Positions 44,599-53,939 of a stretch of 64,000 nt of DNA are shown here, piece after piece. Position numbers and translations under genes: made by a program. The DNA comes from Chitinophagaceae bacterium. GTDB taxonomy: Bacteria; Bacteroidota; Bacteroidia; Chitinophagales; Chitinophagaceae. Below the pieces are notes generated by a model. The model made no database searches. It saw only the letters and a list, made by a program, of their open reading frames with translations, and had not been told where the DNA came from. Each line of letters starts with the position of its first letter. Position 1 is the first letter of the stretch. The stretch spans positions 496,001-560,000 of the forward strand of contig JADJPV010000001.1 in NCBI GenBank assembly GCA_016713085.1, given 5' to 3'.

Positions 44599-44700
44599 AG
44601 CGGTAAATAAATATTTTGGACGATAAGCAAAACTTACATCCACAAAAAAACCGCCAAGTGGCGGTTTTTTTTATTTGTTGAACTCCATTACCATTTCAAT
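44599..44700 (+). repeat. Long direct repeat B, right copy
   Basis: Second copy of 42178-42279. It begins with the codons for AVNKYFGR and a stop, which is the C-terminus of the response regulator, here without its gene. It then has a terminator and finally the true 3' end of the M1 peptidase gene (stop at 44688). Differences are concentrated in the loop and spacer. Confidence 0.85.
44644..44671. terminator. Terminator in the right direct-repeat copy
   Basis: CCGCC-AAGT-GGCGG between seven A and eight T; it can terminate the M1 peptidase gene from the other side. Confidence 0.75.
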
Positions 44701-46571
44701 TCAAGTTTATTATTTCTGCGATCCACATCAGCCATGCGAAAGGTAGGATCGATTTCAACGGTGGTTAATTCACTCAGCCGTTTATCAAATTCAATAACAT
44801 AAGTGGGATGCGTCCATTTCCATGCAGGGTAAACTGTTCGCTGCAGTTCATTTTCTGCAGGCTTTTCACCAAACATTAAATACATCGGCACATAATGCAA
44901 TTGCTGCGATCCGTCTTTAAACGTTAATGCCACATCAATGGGCATTGGCATTTCACCTTTCCTCATTAACCGGATTTTTGTTTTACCTCCTTCTTCCCAT
45001 AAACTGTCAATACTTTAATCAATTGTTTTTGTTCCATTAACGAAATACTCTTTGTACCAGTCACGTTGCAGTCCGCTTGTTTTTTCCGCTACACGTAAAA
45101 AATCATTTGAGTTGGGATGTTTAAAGCGCCACTGTTTATAATACTCCAGTAAGATTTTATTTCTTGTTTCCTCCCCGGTGATGTATCCCAGCTGAGAAAG
45201 AAATACTGCGCCTTTTGAATAAGCCGCATTTGAATAAGCAAAGTTGGTATTGAAATGATCTGCATGTGTTGTCATTGGCTCTTCAAGCCTGCTTTTTACC
45301 AAACTGAAATAACCTGCATAATTTCCTGCATGGTATTTTGGCAACCCGTTATCAATATAAACTGTACCACTCCGTTTGGCCATTTCCGTTTTATAAAAAT
45401 CTTCCACCATGTCGGTTGCAAATTCTGCAAATCCTTCATCCATCCATGCATATAAACTTTCATTGCTGCCCATCAGCATCTGGTACCATGTATGCATCCA
45501 TTCATGAATGACAGTTCCAAGCCCCGGGCCACTGAGTAAAGTAGCCATAGGATATTCCATGCCGCCATCACCACCCTGAATGAAAGAATATTGCTTGTAA
45601 GGATAGGCGCCAAAGTTTTTTTCAATAAACGGTAAAACTATTTCGGCTGCGTCAGCAACTTTCTTCCAGTCATCTTCATTTTTCTGATTACCTGCAACAT
45701 AATTATAAAATACATTGATGGTTGGTCCATTTTTCACCTGCCGTACAATATGTTTGAAATCAGGATCAGCGGCCCACACAAAATCATGCACATTAGGTGC
45801 GGTAAATTTCCAGGTAAGTTTTTCGCCTGCGGGGCGAACAACTTTTACTCCCTTTGCTTCATATCCAAATCCTATTTGGTTTGCATTGGTTAAATATCCT
45901 GTACCGGCAATCATGAAATTTTTATCAATGCTGATGTTTACTTCAAAGTCGCCCCATACACCATAAAATTCACGGGCAACATATGGATTGGGATTCCATC
46001 CGTCATTATCATACTCACATAATTTTGGATACCATTGCGCCATAGAAAATTTTGTTCCGTTCGCTGCATCTCTTCCGCTGCGGCGAATTTGTTTGGGAAC
46101 CTGAGCATCCCATTCCATTTCCAGCATTACTTTTTGTTTAGGCAGAATGGGTTTGCTGAGCTTTACTTCTAAAATGGTTTCATGTTCAATGATGTTTTGT
46201 ACAACCCCATTCATCTTCAGCCATTTTATTTTTTCATAGCCAATTTCATCTTCTTTCAGATTGAGAATGCGGTCTTTAACACGGCCGTCCCAATCGGGTC
46301 TGTTATTGACAAGATTTTTTCCCAGTTCACGGCTTCTTGCATCCATCATACTGTTTGGCTGAAATGCATTCCAGTATAAATGATAGAATATTTTGTCTAA
46401 TGTATCAGGTGAATTATTGGTGTATTCTAATTTTTGTTTGCCTTTGTACTGATTGGCATTTACATCCATATCAATATCCATTACATACTTTACACGCTGC
46501 TGCCAGCGGTTGGGCTGGGCCTGGATTGCAGTTGCTGAAATACAAAGAAGAAGAAAGTAAATCAATTTCAT
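44688..46571 (-). CDS. M1 family metallopeptidase interrupted by an in-frame stop
   Basis: 628-codon frame from ATG 46571 (signal peptide MKLIYFLLLCISATAIQAQ) to the stop at 44688, broken by one TAA at 45015-45017 after residue 518. Both halves are in the same frame, so this is a nonsense change (probably Tyr), not an indel. Family marks: GGDGGMEYPMATL (GxMEN-like), TVIHEWMHTWYQ (zinc HExxH) and YAWMDEGFAEFATDM (third zinc ligand Glu). These secreted aminopeptidases trim peptides in the periplasm. The lost 108 residues include the conserved LQRTVYPAWKWTHPTYVIEF region. The stop could be a sequencing substitution or a true mutation. Confidence 0.88.
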
Positions 46572-46667
46572 GTTCAACGTTTTTGAATAACGCCAAACCT
46601 ACTGGAAAAAAATGAATTGAACCCTGATTGACATCAATTTTGGATAAGTGGATACGGGCATTAACGG

Positions 46668-47419
46668 TTATTTGTATTCAATGAAGCCCCGGTTGATTTT
46701 AGCTATTTTCCGCTGCAGACGGAATACTCCTATACCATTCCTGCTGCCTACATTATTGCTGTTTCCTTCTATAGTATGAATAAAACCACCTTCAACTTTT
46801 TCAACCAGTCCGGTATGCCCTGCACTGCCACCAGTATTCAGTAAGAATATTTGTCCGGGTTTTATAAGCGATGGATTGTTGACAGCATCACTGGCAAGAA
46901 TTTTCTTTCCTTTTGTTTTGTTCCAATGCGTCATTACATGACCTGTTTTCACAAGTGGGTTTGCTCTGTTTAATTTTATAGATGCTTCATTAAAACACCA
47001 GTAAACAAAAGCAGCACACCAAAACAATCCAGGCTCTAAACCAACACTTGCCAGGTATTGATTTACCTCCGGGCCTTTATTACTGCCGGGAGGAACTTCC
47101 ATAACACCTAATTGCGAAACTGCTGATTTTAATACTTCTGTAAGCAATTTACCCGAAGCTGTATCAGCTACTATCATATCCTCCGTACCAAACAGTGCAG
47201 CCCATGTAAGTGAACCAACATTACCATCAATTTCAAGAGGGTTGCCATACTGATCTGTTGTGTTGCCTGGAAAAGTTTGAGAGCATTTTTTGTTTTTACA
47301 GCATACACTCCCGTTCCCTGCAAATTACCAATGTTTAATTCGATTATTTTTTTTTGAATGGCTTTTACAATTGCTGTATTGCCCTCTCCAACTTTAATGA
47401 TCCTGTTTGGATATTTCAT
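46668..47419 (-). CDS. Peptidoglycan-binding CHAP-domain hydrolase, frameshifted
   Basis: Two frames (47419-47174 and 47177-46668) join to about 250 aa if one A is added near 47258, giving FQATQTDQYGNPLEIDGNVG. N-terminal peptidoglycan-binding domain (VGEGNTAIVKAIQKKIIELN, then VGSLTWAALFG). C-terminal CHAP domain: catalytic Cys in GLFWCAAFVYWCFNEAS, His in GGSAGHTGLVEKVEGG and an acidic residue in HTIEGNSNNVG. No signal peptide is seen. The family cuts peptidoglycan peptides or amide bonds. It could be a lysis or remodelling enzyme; no phage genes are nearby. Confidence 0.82.
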
Positions 47420-47543
47420 GATGAGTAAGGTTTGAAAGTGAAACTGAAAGACTCATCTAAGTTTGCACATTTCTGCCATTAAATCAATAGCACTTTTTGG
47501 GGAATCAGTTGCAGTAACTGCTTTGAGAAAGAGTTTTATGAAA

Positions 47544-47987
47544 TTATAAACCGGTCAATTCTTCATACAATCTACCCTTTGCATCAAAGACAAGAATCTT
47601 TTTTGTGATCATTGATTTCTGAACAATGATTTTATACTCATTTGCAACGGCTCTTGGTTTTTCAATCCCTACTATGTCTTTCACCGGCCAGTCTTTGTAT
47701 TTGCAGTCTTTAAATCCATCCTGTACAACTTTCGGCAACTGTTCCATTGTTACCTGGGTTTCTGTCCAGTTCCAATCACCTTTTGGAGTATAGCTTGACT
47801 TCAGTTTTTTTTCGCTCAATGTAAAACGAACGGTGTGGTTATCCAATCCATCACTCCATTTAATATCTTTTGCTTCGGGATATTGCTTATTAAAGTTTTG
47901 CTTTACCAATTCAGGAACGGTAAACAGTTGTGCATGCACAGTAAAAGAAAAAAGAAAACATGTGCCGATAAGAAGAAAGTATTTCAT
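47544..47987 (-). CDS. Secreted PepSY-like (BLIP-type) protein
   Basis: 147 aa from the ATG at 47987 (MKYFLLIGTCFLFSFTVHAQ signal peptide). It has two related halves of the PepSY-like type: LVKQNFNKQYPEAKDIKWSD, then VQDGFKDCKYKDWPVKDIVG, each a helix followed by a strand hairpin. Secreted proteins of this kind are common in Bacteroidota and resemble the fold of beta-lactamase inhibitor protein; their targets are unknown. It is monocistronic, downstream of a long inverted repeat. Confidence 0.75.
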   Translation of the reverse strand: MKYFLLIGTCFLFSFTVHAQLFTVPELVKQNFNKQYPEAKDIKWSDGLDNHTVRFTLSEKKLKSSYTPKGDWNWTETQVTMEQLPKVVQDGFKDCKYKDWPVKDIVGIEKPRAVANEYKIIVQKSMITKKILVFDAKGRLYEELTGL

Positions 47988-48021
47988 GTGTTCATTTTTA
48001 TTGGTTTTTTGGCCACATAGT

Positions 48022-48108
48022 ATATCCACAAAAATTATCATCGCTGTTGGTATAAATTAGCTCCCCGCCTGAACGACAAAGTCGGGCAGGGATAATTTTT
48101 GTGGATAT
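48022..48108. repeat. 87-bp element with perfect 18-bp inverted ends
   Basis: ATATCCACAAAAATTATC (48022-48039) and its exact reverse complement (48091-48108) flank a 51-bp centre with the GC-richer CCCGCCTGAACGACAAAGTC and GGGCAGGG. It is intergenic, between rsmI and the PepSY-like gene, and has the form of a small inverted-repeat (MITE-like) element or strong hairpin. Confidence 0.7.
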
Positions 48109-48142
48109 TTCATACTGCAGGTTTTTAAATTGAGGACTTAAG

Positions 48143-48811
48143 TTACTCATCTTTTCCTGCAACAACAATCACGATTTCACCTTTAACACCCTTTATAGCA
48201 AAATAGTCATGCACTTCTTTAAGAGTGCCCCGCTTGTTTTCTTCAAATTTTTTGGTGAGTTCTCTGCTTACACAGCACAAACGGTCTTCACCAAAGTATT
48301 GGATAAAATCGGCCAGCGACTTCACCAGGCGAAAAGGAGATTCATAAAAAATCATGGTACGTTCTTCTTCTGCCAGTTGCTTCAATGCAGTTTGACGGCC
48401 TTTTTTCTGCGGCAGAAATCCTTCAAATGTAAATCGTGTTGCGGGTAATCCGCTATTCACCAAAGCCGGAACAAAAGCGGTGGCGCCGGGTAGTGTTTCA
48501 ACAATAATATCATTCTTTACACATTCCCTTACCAGTAAAAAAGCAGGGTCGCTGATACCGGGAGTTCCTGCATCCGTTAACAGGGCCATCTTCTTTCCGT
48601 CTTTCAACTGATCAATCAAATGCTGCACAATTTTATGTTCATTGTGCTGGTGATAAGGAGAAAGCGGCTTTTGAATATTGTAATGATTGAGCAGTACAGA
48701 ACTTGTACGGGTATCTTCAGCAAGAAGCAAATCCACTTCCTGCATTACCTCCAGTGCACGAAGCGTAATGTCTTTTAAATTGCCGATGGGAGTGGGAATG
48801 ATGAACAACAA
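48143..48811 (-). CDS. rsmI: 16S rRNA (cytidine(1402)-2'-O)-methyltransferase
   Basis: 222 aa. The start is a TTG (48811, or the next TTG at 48808); no ATG is available before FIIPTPIGNLKDITLRALE, the conserved N-terminus. Further marks: LLLAEDTRTSSVLLNHYNI, ALLTDAGTPGISDPAFLLV and ERTMIFYESPFRLVKSLADF, all typical of the tetrapyrrole-methylase fold of RsmI. It methylates the ribose of C1402 in 16S rRNA using SAM. It ends KGEIVIVVAGKDE. It lies downstream of purS with an AT-rich hairpin between. Confidence 0.95.
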   Translation of the reverse strand: MLFIIPTPIGNLKDITLRALEVMQEVDLLLAEDTRTSSVLLNHYNIQKPLSPYHQHNEHKIVQHLIDQLKDGKKMALLTDAGTPGISDPAFLLVRECVKNDIIVETLPGATAFVPALVNSGLPATRFTFEGFLPQKKGRQTALKQLAEEERTMIFYESPFRLVKSLADFIQYFGEDRLCCVSRELTKKFEENKRGTLKEVHDYFAIKGVKGEIVIVVAGKDE

Positions 48812-48884
48812 AATTTGAAAATTTGAAAATGAAATAATTTGAAAATGAAAACCGAAGCTGATTCAATTTCCAAATTTTCAAATT
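48812..48884. repeat. AT-rich inverted repeat between purS and rsmI
   Basis: AATTTGAAAATTTG (48812-48825) and CAAATTTTCAAATT (48871-48884) are exact reverse complements; several more AATTTGAAAAT units lie between. It is directly upstream of the rsmI TTG start, so it could form a weak hairpin in the leader. Confidence 0.6.
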
Positions 48885-48894
48885 GCCAAATTGT

Positions 48895-49140
48895 TTAATT
48901 AACGGTGATTTCAAATTGCTCCATCACAGCATTGGCCAGCAATTTTTTGGCGGCTTCTTCTGCAATAGCTTTTGCTGCATCAGGTGTTGCTGCATCAATC
49001 TGCATGCTGATGTTTTTGCCAATGCGGACATCGTTAACACCTTTCAAACCTAAATTACTTAAACCACCCATTACTGCTTTCCCCTGCGGATCTAACAAAT
49101 CTTTGAGCGGCATTATTTTCACCTGAACTGTATAAGTCAT
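48895..49140 (-). CDS. purS: Phosphoribosylformylglycinamidine synthase subunit PurS
   Basis: 81 aa, the standard size. MTYTVQVKIMPLKDLLDPQG followed by KAVMGGLSNLGLKGVNDVRI and IGKNISMQIDAATPDAA is the PurS signature. PurS bridges PurL and PurQ, which make formylglycinamidine ribonucleotide in purine synthesis. purL and purQ are not in this window; pssA lies just upstream (15 bp). Confidence 0.95.
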   Translation of the reverse strand: MTYTVQVKIMPLKDLLDPQGKAVMGGLSNLGLKGVNDVRIGKNISMQIDAATPDAAKAIAEEAAKKLLANAVMEQFEITVN

Positions 49141-49155
49141 TGTATAAAAATTGAA

Positions 49156-49916
49156 TTATGATATCTGTTTACGAAGCAGCAAAGATAACGCAACGTAGGC
49201 TAAATAAATAAGCGGAATAGCCGCCCACTGGAAAACAATAGCCAGAACAATGGCAAGACCAACCAATATAAATTTGGGGCGATTATTCTTAAAGCTGAAA
49301 TCTTTGAACTTCAGTCCCATGATTGGAATATCTATAACCATCAGGTAACTGATGACGAGTGTAATTGCATACAGCACCCACCTGTTTAAAATAATTCCGG
49401 GCAGGTTCCATTGATTGTACCAGATCACCAAAGGCAGTGCAGCTACAACCATTGCAGTAATGGGCGTTGGAACACCACGAAAGGAAGTAGTTTGCCTTGT
49501 ATCAATATTGAACTTTGCCAGCCGCCATGCAGCACAACAGGCAATCAGTAAAGCTGGCAGCAGCAATAGAATGGAAGTATCTAATGCGGATTCTTCTTTC
49601 AAATAACTCATCCGCAGCAACTGGTACATGATCATAGAAGGTGCCACACCAAATGTTACCACATCACTTAATGAATCAAGTTGTTTCCCCATCTCAGAAG
49701 ATGCCTTCATAAGTCTTGCTAAAAAGCCATCAAAAAATCAACAATGCCAGCTGCAAAAATGAAAAAAGATGCGTAGGCAATTTTTTCCGGCAGATTGATG
49801 ATCAAAGTTCCCTGATCAACCGAAGTAATATTTTCACCGGGCTGTAATATAAGGATGATCGCTATACTTCCAAAAACAAGATTGAGTAATGTAAACAGAT
49901 TGGGGATTTGCTTCAT
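49156..49916 (-). CDS. pssA: CDP-diacylglycerol--serine O-phosphatidyltransferase, frameshifted
   Basis: Two frames (49916-49719 and 49710-49156) join to about 253 aa when one base is added to the six-A run (plus strand) at 49732-49737. That restores the CDP-alcohol phosphotransferase signature: VDFFDGFLARLMKASSEMGK then QLDSLSDVVTFGVAPSM (pattern D-G-x2-A-R-x8-G-x3-D-x3-D). As printed the active site is cut, so the indel is probably an error in an essential phospholipid gene. About seven hydrophobic segments place it in the inner membrane. It makes phosphatidylserine, precursor of phosphatidylethanolamine. Confidence 0.95.
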
Positions 49917-49941
49917 GAACTATTGATTGATAATTCCAGTA

Positions 49942-51231
49942 TTATTTCTTCATTAATGCTTCTATCTCTTCTACTGTAATCGGGATATTCTTCATCAAAT
50001 CTTTATTTCCGTTACGTGTAATCCAGAGATTGTTTTCAATACGCACACCCATCTGTTCTTCTTCAATATAAATTCCGGGCTCTACTGTAAAAACCATTCC
50101 TGCTTTAATAGGTTCAGTCTTTGTACCAAGATCATGCACATCTACACCAAGATGATGAGAAATACCATGGTATAAATATTTTCTGTACGCCCTGTTCTCA
50201 GGGTTTTCATTTTTTACATCTGTTTTTTTCAGCAGGCCAATTTTTAAAAACTGCTGTGTTGCTTCCTCTCCTACTTTATCTGTGTAATGAACAATAGTAA
50301 TACCGGGCTTCAATAAACTCTTAGCATAATTATGCAAATGCAGACAGGCATTGTAAACCGTTTTCTGTCTTCTTCCAAACTTACCACTTACAGGAACCGT
50401 TCTTGTAAGATCAGCACAGTAACCGCCGTATTCTGCACCAAAATCCATCAGCACAAGTTCACCATCTTTACACTCCTGATTATTGCTCACATAGTGCAAT
50501 GTTCTTGCCCTGTCGCCACTGGCAATAATACTTCCGTATGCAGGACCGGTTGAACTCTGTGATAAAAATGAATGATAAATTTCTGCTTCAATTTCATTTT
50601 CCATTACACCCGGCTTAATAAACTTCAGCAAACGGCGAAATGTAACTTCAGTTATATCAATTGCTTTTTGCTGTAACTCTACTTCTTCAGCAGTTTTTAT
50701 TCCACGCAATTCTTTCATGATTTTTGCTGCACGAAGAAAATTATGCAAAGGGTATTTACTTTTCATTTCATCAATGAACCTGTAATCCCTGCTGCGTATG
50801 GGTGATGCCTTGCGGTCGTTTTCATTACTGCTTAAATAAATGTTATCAGCTAAATGAACCCATGGCTGAAGTAACCCTTCCAGACTGTCTAACCAAACAA
50901 TGGTTTCAATACCTGAAATTTCTTTTGCTTCATTGGCACGCAATCTTTTACCATCCCATTTTTCTTTTAACTCATTTGGGCGAACCAGCACCAGCACTTC
51001 CCTGTATTTTGGATCGGGATTATCAGGAAACAACACAACCATACTGTCTTCCTGCGTAATGCCGCTGAGCCAGAACAGGTCACTGTTTTGTTTAAATGCA
51101 TGAATTGCATCTCCGCTTGCGGGCCACTCATCGTTACTCACAAAAATGGCAATGGAGCCGGGTTGCATTGACTTGATAAAGCGCTGACGGTTTTTGCTGA
51201 AGAGTTCTGGTTTGATGGGTTGAAATTTCAT
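49942..51231 (-). CDS. Aminopeptidase P family protein (Xaa-Pro aminopeptidase)
   Basis: 429 aa. The N-terminal domain (FVSNDEWPASGDAIHAFKQN, SDLFWLSGITQEDSMVVLFP) and C-terminal pita-bread metallopeptidase domain are complete. Two-metal site residues: LVLMDFGAEYGGYCADLTRT (two Asp), YHGISHHLGVDVHDLG (His), MVFTVEPGIYIEEEQMGVRI (two Glu). It removes N-terminal residues before proline using Mn. No signal peptide, so cytoplasmic. It begins 10 bp from the region divergent to pckA. Confidence 0.94.
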   Translation of the reverse strand: MKFQPIKPELFSKNRQRFIKSMQPGSIAIFVSNDEWPASGDAIHAFKQNSDLFWLSGITQEDSMVVLFPDNPDPKYREVLVLVRPNELKEKWDGKRLRANEAKEISGIETIVWLDSLEGLLQPWVHLADNIYLSSNENDRKASPIRSRDYRFIDEMKSKYPLHNFLRAAKIMKELRGIKTAEEVELQQKAIDITEVTFRRLLKFIKPGVMENEIEAEIYHSFLSQSSTGPAYGSIIASGDRARTLHYVSNNQECKDGELVLMDFGAEYGGYCADLTRTVPVSGKFGRRQKTVYNACLHLHNYAKSLLKPGITIVHYTDKVGEEATQQFLKIGLLKKTDVKNENPENRAYRKYLYHGISHHLGVDVHDLGTKTEPIKAGMVFTVEPGIYIEEEQMGVRIENNLWITRNGNKDLMKNIPITVEEIEALMKK

Positions 51232-51462
51232 CAGAATAAAATTAGATGTGCAAAATAAGATATCGGCAATCCCTACCCAATTCTGTTATCAATAAATCCA
51301 CAGAAAGTGTAAAACTAACACCTGTTTGTAAAAAGTTTATAAACCATCTACCTGCCTTTTGAGATTTCTTAATAATTACTCCTATTTGAAGCTACTTCCT
51401 GAACATATTCTAATACTATTAGCGAATCACGGAAAACCATCTAATCACAAACGGTTTCGGGA

Positions 51463-51494
51463 TTTGTTTTGTTCTTACAGAGACTTTACTTTTG
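51463..51494 (+). promoter_or_regulatory. Putative promoter of pckA
   Basis: TTTG at 51463-51466, 20 bp, then TACTTTTG at 51487-51494: a close match to the Bacteroidota promoter consensus. The pckA ATG is 28 bp further. The rest of 51232-51462 holds no gene that I can see. Confidence 0.7.
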
Positions 51495-51522
51495 GCGCAG
51501 TCAACAAACCCAAACGATAGCC

Positions 51523-53127
51523 ATGTCCATACCTACCATCTTTTTTCCCGGGCAGAAATTAGTAAAGCTCGGCTTAAAATTATCCGACAACATTCATTAT
51601 CAACTGAACCCCGAGGAATTGTGTGCCCAAACGGTTGCACGTGGTCAGGGAGTTTATAATAACTCCGGTGCACTTTGCATCAATACGGGAAAGTTTACCG
51701 GAAGGTCGCCTAAAGACAAGTTCATTGTTGAAGATGCCATTACAAAAGATACTGTTCACTGGAACGATTTTAACCAGCCCATTGATGAAAAGTATTTTCA
51801 TATCCTGTATAAGAAGATGATGGATTATCTCGGTACCAAAGAAGAAATCTGGGTACGAGATTCTTATGCCTGTGCTGATGAAAAATACAGGCTCAACATT
51901 CGTGTCATCAATGAAAATCCATGGAGTAATTTATTTGCTTACAATTTATTTCTCCGCCCGGCAGATGATGAACTGGAAAGTTTTGAGCCCGAATGGCATA
52001 TTATACAGGCACCAAATTTCTTTGCTGATCCTGCTACTGATGGTGTACGTAATGGCAACTTCGCCATTGTGAGTTTCACCCACAAAATGATTTTAATTGG
52101 CGGGAGTGGTTATACCGGTGAAATGAAGAAAGGAATTTTTACAGTTCTCAATTATATTCTTCCTCAAAACAAACATGTACTTAGTATGCATTGCAGTGCC
52201 AATGTCGGTAAGAAGAATGATGTGGCGGTATTCTTTGGTTTGAGTGGAACAGGAAAAACAACACTCAGTGCGGACCCTAACCGTAAATTAATTGGTGATG
52301 ATGAGCATGGATGGGATGAAGATTCTGTATTTAATTTTGAAGGAGGCTGTTATGCCAAGTGTATTGATTTAAGTGAAGAAAAAGAACCGGAAATTTTTCA
52401 GGCCATCAGACCCGGTGCATTGGTAGAAAACATTGGCTTTCTAAAAGGAACTAATACAATTGATTTCAGCGATAAGACCATTACTGAAAATACAAGAGTA
52501 AGTTACCCGCTGCATTATATCAGTAATGCATTAGAACCGGCCGTTGCAGGCTTACCGAAAAACATCTTCTTCCTTACCTGTGATGCTACCGGTATTTTAC
52601 CTCCTATTGCAAAGCTTACAGAAGGCCAGGCAATGTACCAGTTCATCAGTGGATATACTGCAAGAGTTGCAGGAACTGAGGCGGGAGTTACAGAACCTAA
52701 ATCAACATTCAGTGCTTGTTTTGGTGCGCCATTTCTTCCATTACATCCTGCAAAATATGCAGAGATGCTGGGCAGAAAAATGAATGAACAGAAAGTGAAT
52801 GTATGGCTGATTAATACCGGATGGACAGGAGGAAGTTATGGTGTTGGGCAGCGGATAAAACTTTCTTATACCCGTGCATTGATTTGTGCTGCACTCAATG
52901 GAAAATTGAAAGATGTTGAATTTGAAAACATGCCGATTTTCAATTTTGCCATACCGACCAGTTGTGAAGGAGTACCGGCAGAATTACTGAATCCAAAAAA
53001 TACATGGACCGATAAAGCAGCTTATGACGCAAAAGCAAAGTCTTTAGCTGAACAGTTTGTAACTAATTTTAAAAAATATGCTTCCGGCAGTGGCGAAGAA
53101 ATTTTAGCTGCAGCGCCGAAAGTATAG
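51523..53127 (+). CDS. pckA: Phosphoenolpyruvate carboxykinase (ATP)
   Basis: 534 aa from the ATG at 51523 (MSIPTIFFPGQKLVKLGLKL); the longer frame runs into the promoter. It turns oxaloacetate and ATP into phosphoenolpyruvate, the first step of gluconeogenesis. Marks: TGRSPKDKFIVED (substrate Arg), GYTGEMKKGIFTVLNY, MHCSANVG, FFGLSGTGKTTLSADPNR (P-loop), IGDDEHGW and FEGGCYAKCIDLS (metal site), NTGWTGGSYGVGQRIKLSYT. A perfect hairpin terminator follows. Confidence 0.97.
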   Translation: MSIPTIFFPGQKLVKLGLKLSDNIHYQLNPEELCAQTVARGQGVYNNSGALCINTGKFTGRSPKDKFIVEDAITKDTVHWNDFNQPIDEKYFHILYKKMMDYLGTKEEIWVRDSYACADEKYRLNIRVINENPWSNLFAYNLFLRPADDELESFEPEWHIIQAPNFFADPATDGVRNGNFAIVSFTHKMILIGGSGYTGEMKKGIFTVLNYILPQNKHVLSMHCSANVGKKNDVAVFFGLSGTGKTTLSADPNRKLIGDDEHGWDEDSVFNFEGGCYAKCIDLSEEKEPEIFQAIRPGALVENIGFLKGTNTIDFSDKTITENTRVSYPLHYISNALEPAVAGLPKNIFFLTCDATGILPPIAKLTEGQAMYQFISGYTARVAGTEAGVTEPKSTFSACFGAPFLPLHPAKYAEMLGRKMNEQKVNVWLINTGWTGGSYGVGQRIKLSYTRALICAALNGKLKDVEFENMPIFNFAIPTSCEGVPAELLNPKNTWTDKAAYDAKAKSLAEQFVTNFKKYASGSGEEILAAAPKV

Positions 53128-53160
53128 TGGTCGTAATCGATTGTTTGCTAAGAACAAAAA

Positions 53161-53190
53161 ACCCCCGCTACTCTTAGCGGGGGTTACTTT
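53161..53190 (+). terminator. Terminator of pckA
   Basis: Perfect 10-bp stem ACCCCCGCTA / TAGCGGGGGT with a CTCT loop, followed by a T-rich stretch. It also lies at the end of the convergent kinase gene. Confidence 0.88.
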
Positions 53191-53209
53191 TTATTGAAAA
53201 GAGCTTGAG

Positions 53210-53846
53210 TTAAAACAATCCATACAATTGCGAGTCGATCTTGTTAATGATTTCACCAAAATGTTCTTCATTTTCAGCAAACTTGTTCTGATCTACATCA
53301 ATAATGAGCAAGCCACCCTCTTTGTAGGTTTCAATCCACTTGTTGTAATATTCATTTAGTTTTTTCAGGTAATCTAAGCGAATATTTTCTTCATATTCCC
53401 TTCCACGCTTCTGAATCTGCGCTACTAAAGTTGGCACCGAAGCCTTGAGGTAAATCAGCAGATCGGGAGGAGATACCATTGTTTTAAGTGTAGAGAAAAA
53501 GGAGAAGTAATTATCAAAATCACGCTTCCCCCATTAAACCCATATCGTGCAGATTAGGAGCAAAAATATTAGCATCTTCAAAAATAGTTCTGTCCTGAAT
53601 CACCGTTTCAGTTCCACGTTGAATATCTAAAACCTGATTGAGCCGGTTGTTTAAAAAATAGATCTGCAGGTTAAAACTCCAGCGGGGCATATCCTCATAA
53701 AAATCATTGAGGTAAGGATTATGATCCACATCTTCAAACTGGGGAATCCATTTGTAATGCTTGGCCAGCATTTCGGTCAGCGTTGTTTTACCGGCGCCAA
53801 TATTTCCGGCAATTGCCACATGTTTTGGTTTTTTACTTTTTGCCAT
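53210..53846 (-). CDS. Deoxynucleoside kinase, frameshifted
   Basis: Two frames (53846-53520 and to 53210) join to about 211 aa. Start at ATG 53846 (MAKSKKPKHVAIAGNIGAGK). P-loop IAGNIGAGKTTLTEML, then FEDVDHNPYLNDFYEDMPRW, and the ERS-type motif VIQDRTIFEDANIFAPNL (DRT where many have ERS). The second part has PDLLIYLKASVPTLVAQIQK and RGREYEENIRLDYLKKLNEY, the lid region. It phosphorylates deoxynucleosides for salvage; which one is not clear. The break near 53524-53532 is one extra G (giving MGERDFDNYFSFF) or two missing bases. A converging terminator lies beyond its end. Confidence 0.88.
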
Positions 53847-53939
53847 AAATCTGATAAATTCCAATGTCCCATATCCAAAATAGACGGACGTTCAAAGTAA
53901 AACTTCTTTTTGGATTTTGGGGGTTGGATGGGTGGTTTT

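Noticed and set aside
46668..47419. Phage endolysin cassette
   Set aside because: Peptidoglycan-binding plus CHAP fits an endolysin, but no holin or other phage gene is nearby.
48812..48884. CRISPR-like array from repeated AATTTGAAAAT units
   Set aside because: The units are short, irregular and AT-only, with no unique spacers and no cas genes; treated as an AT-rich inverted repeat.
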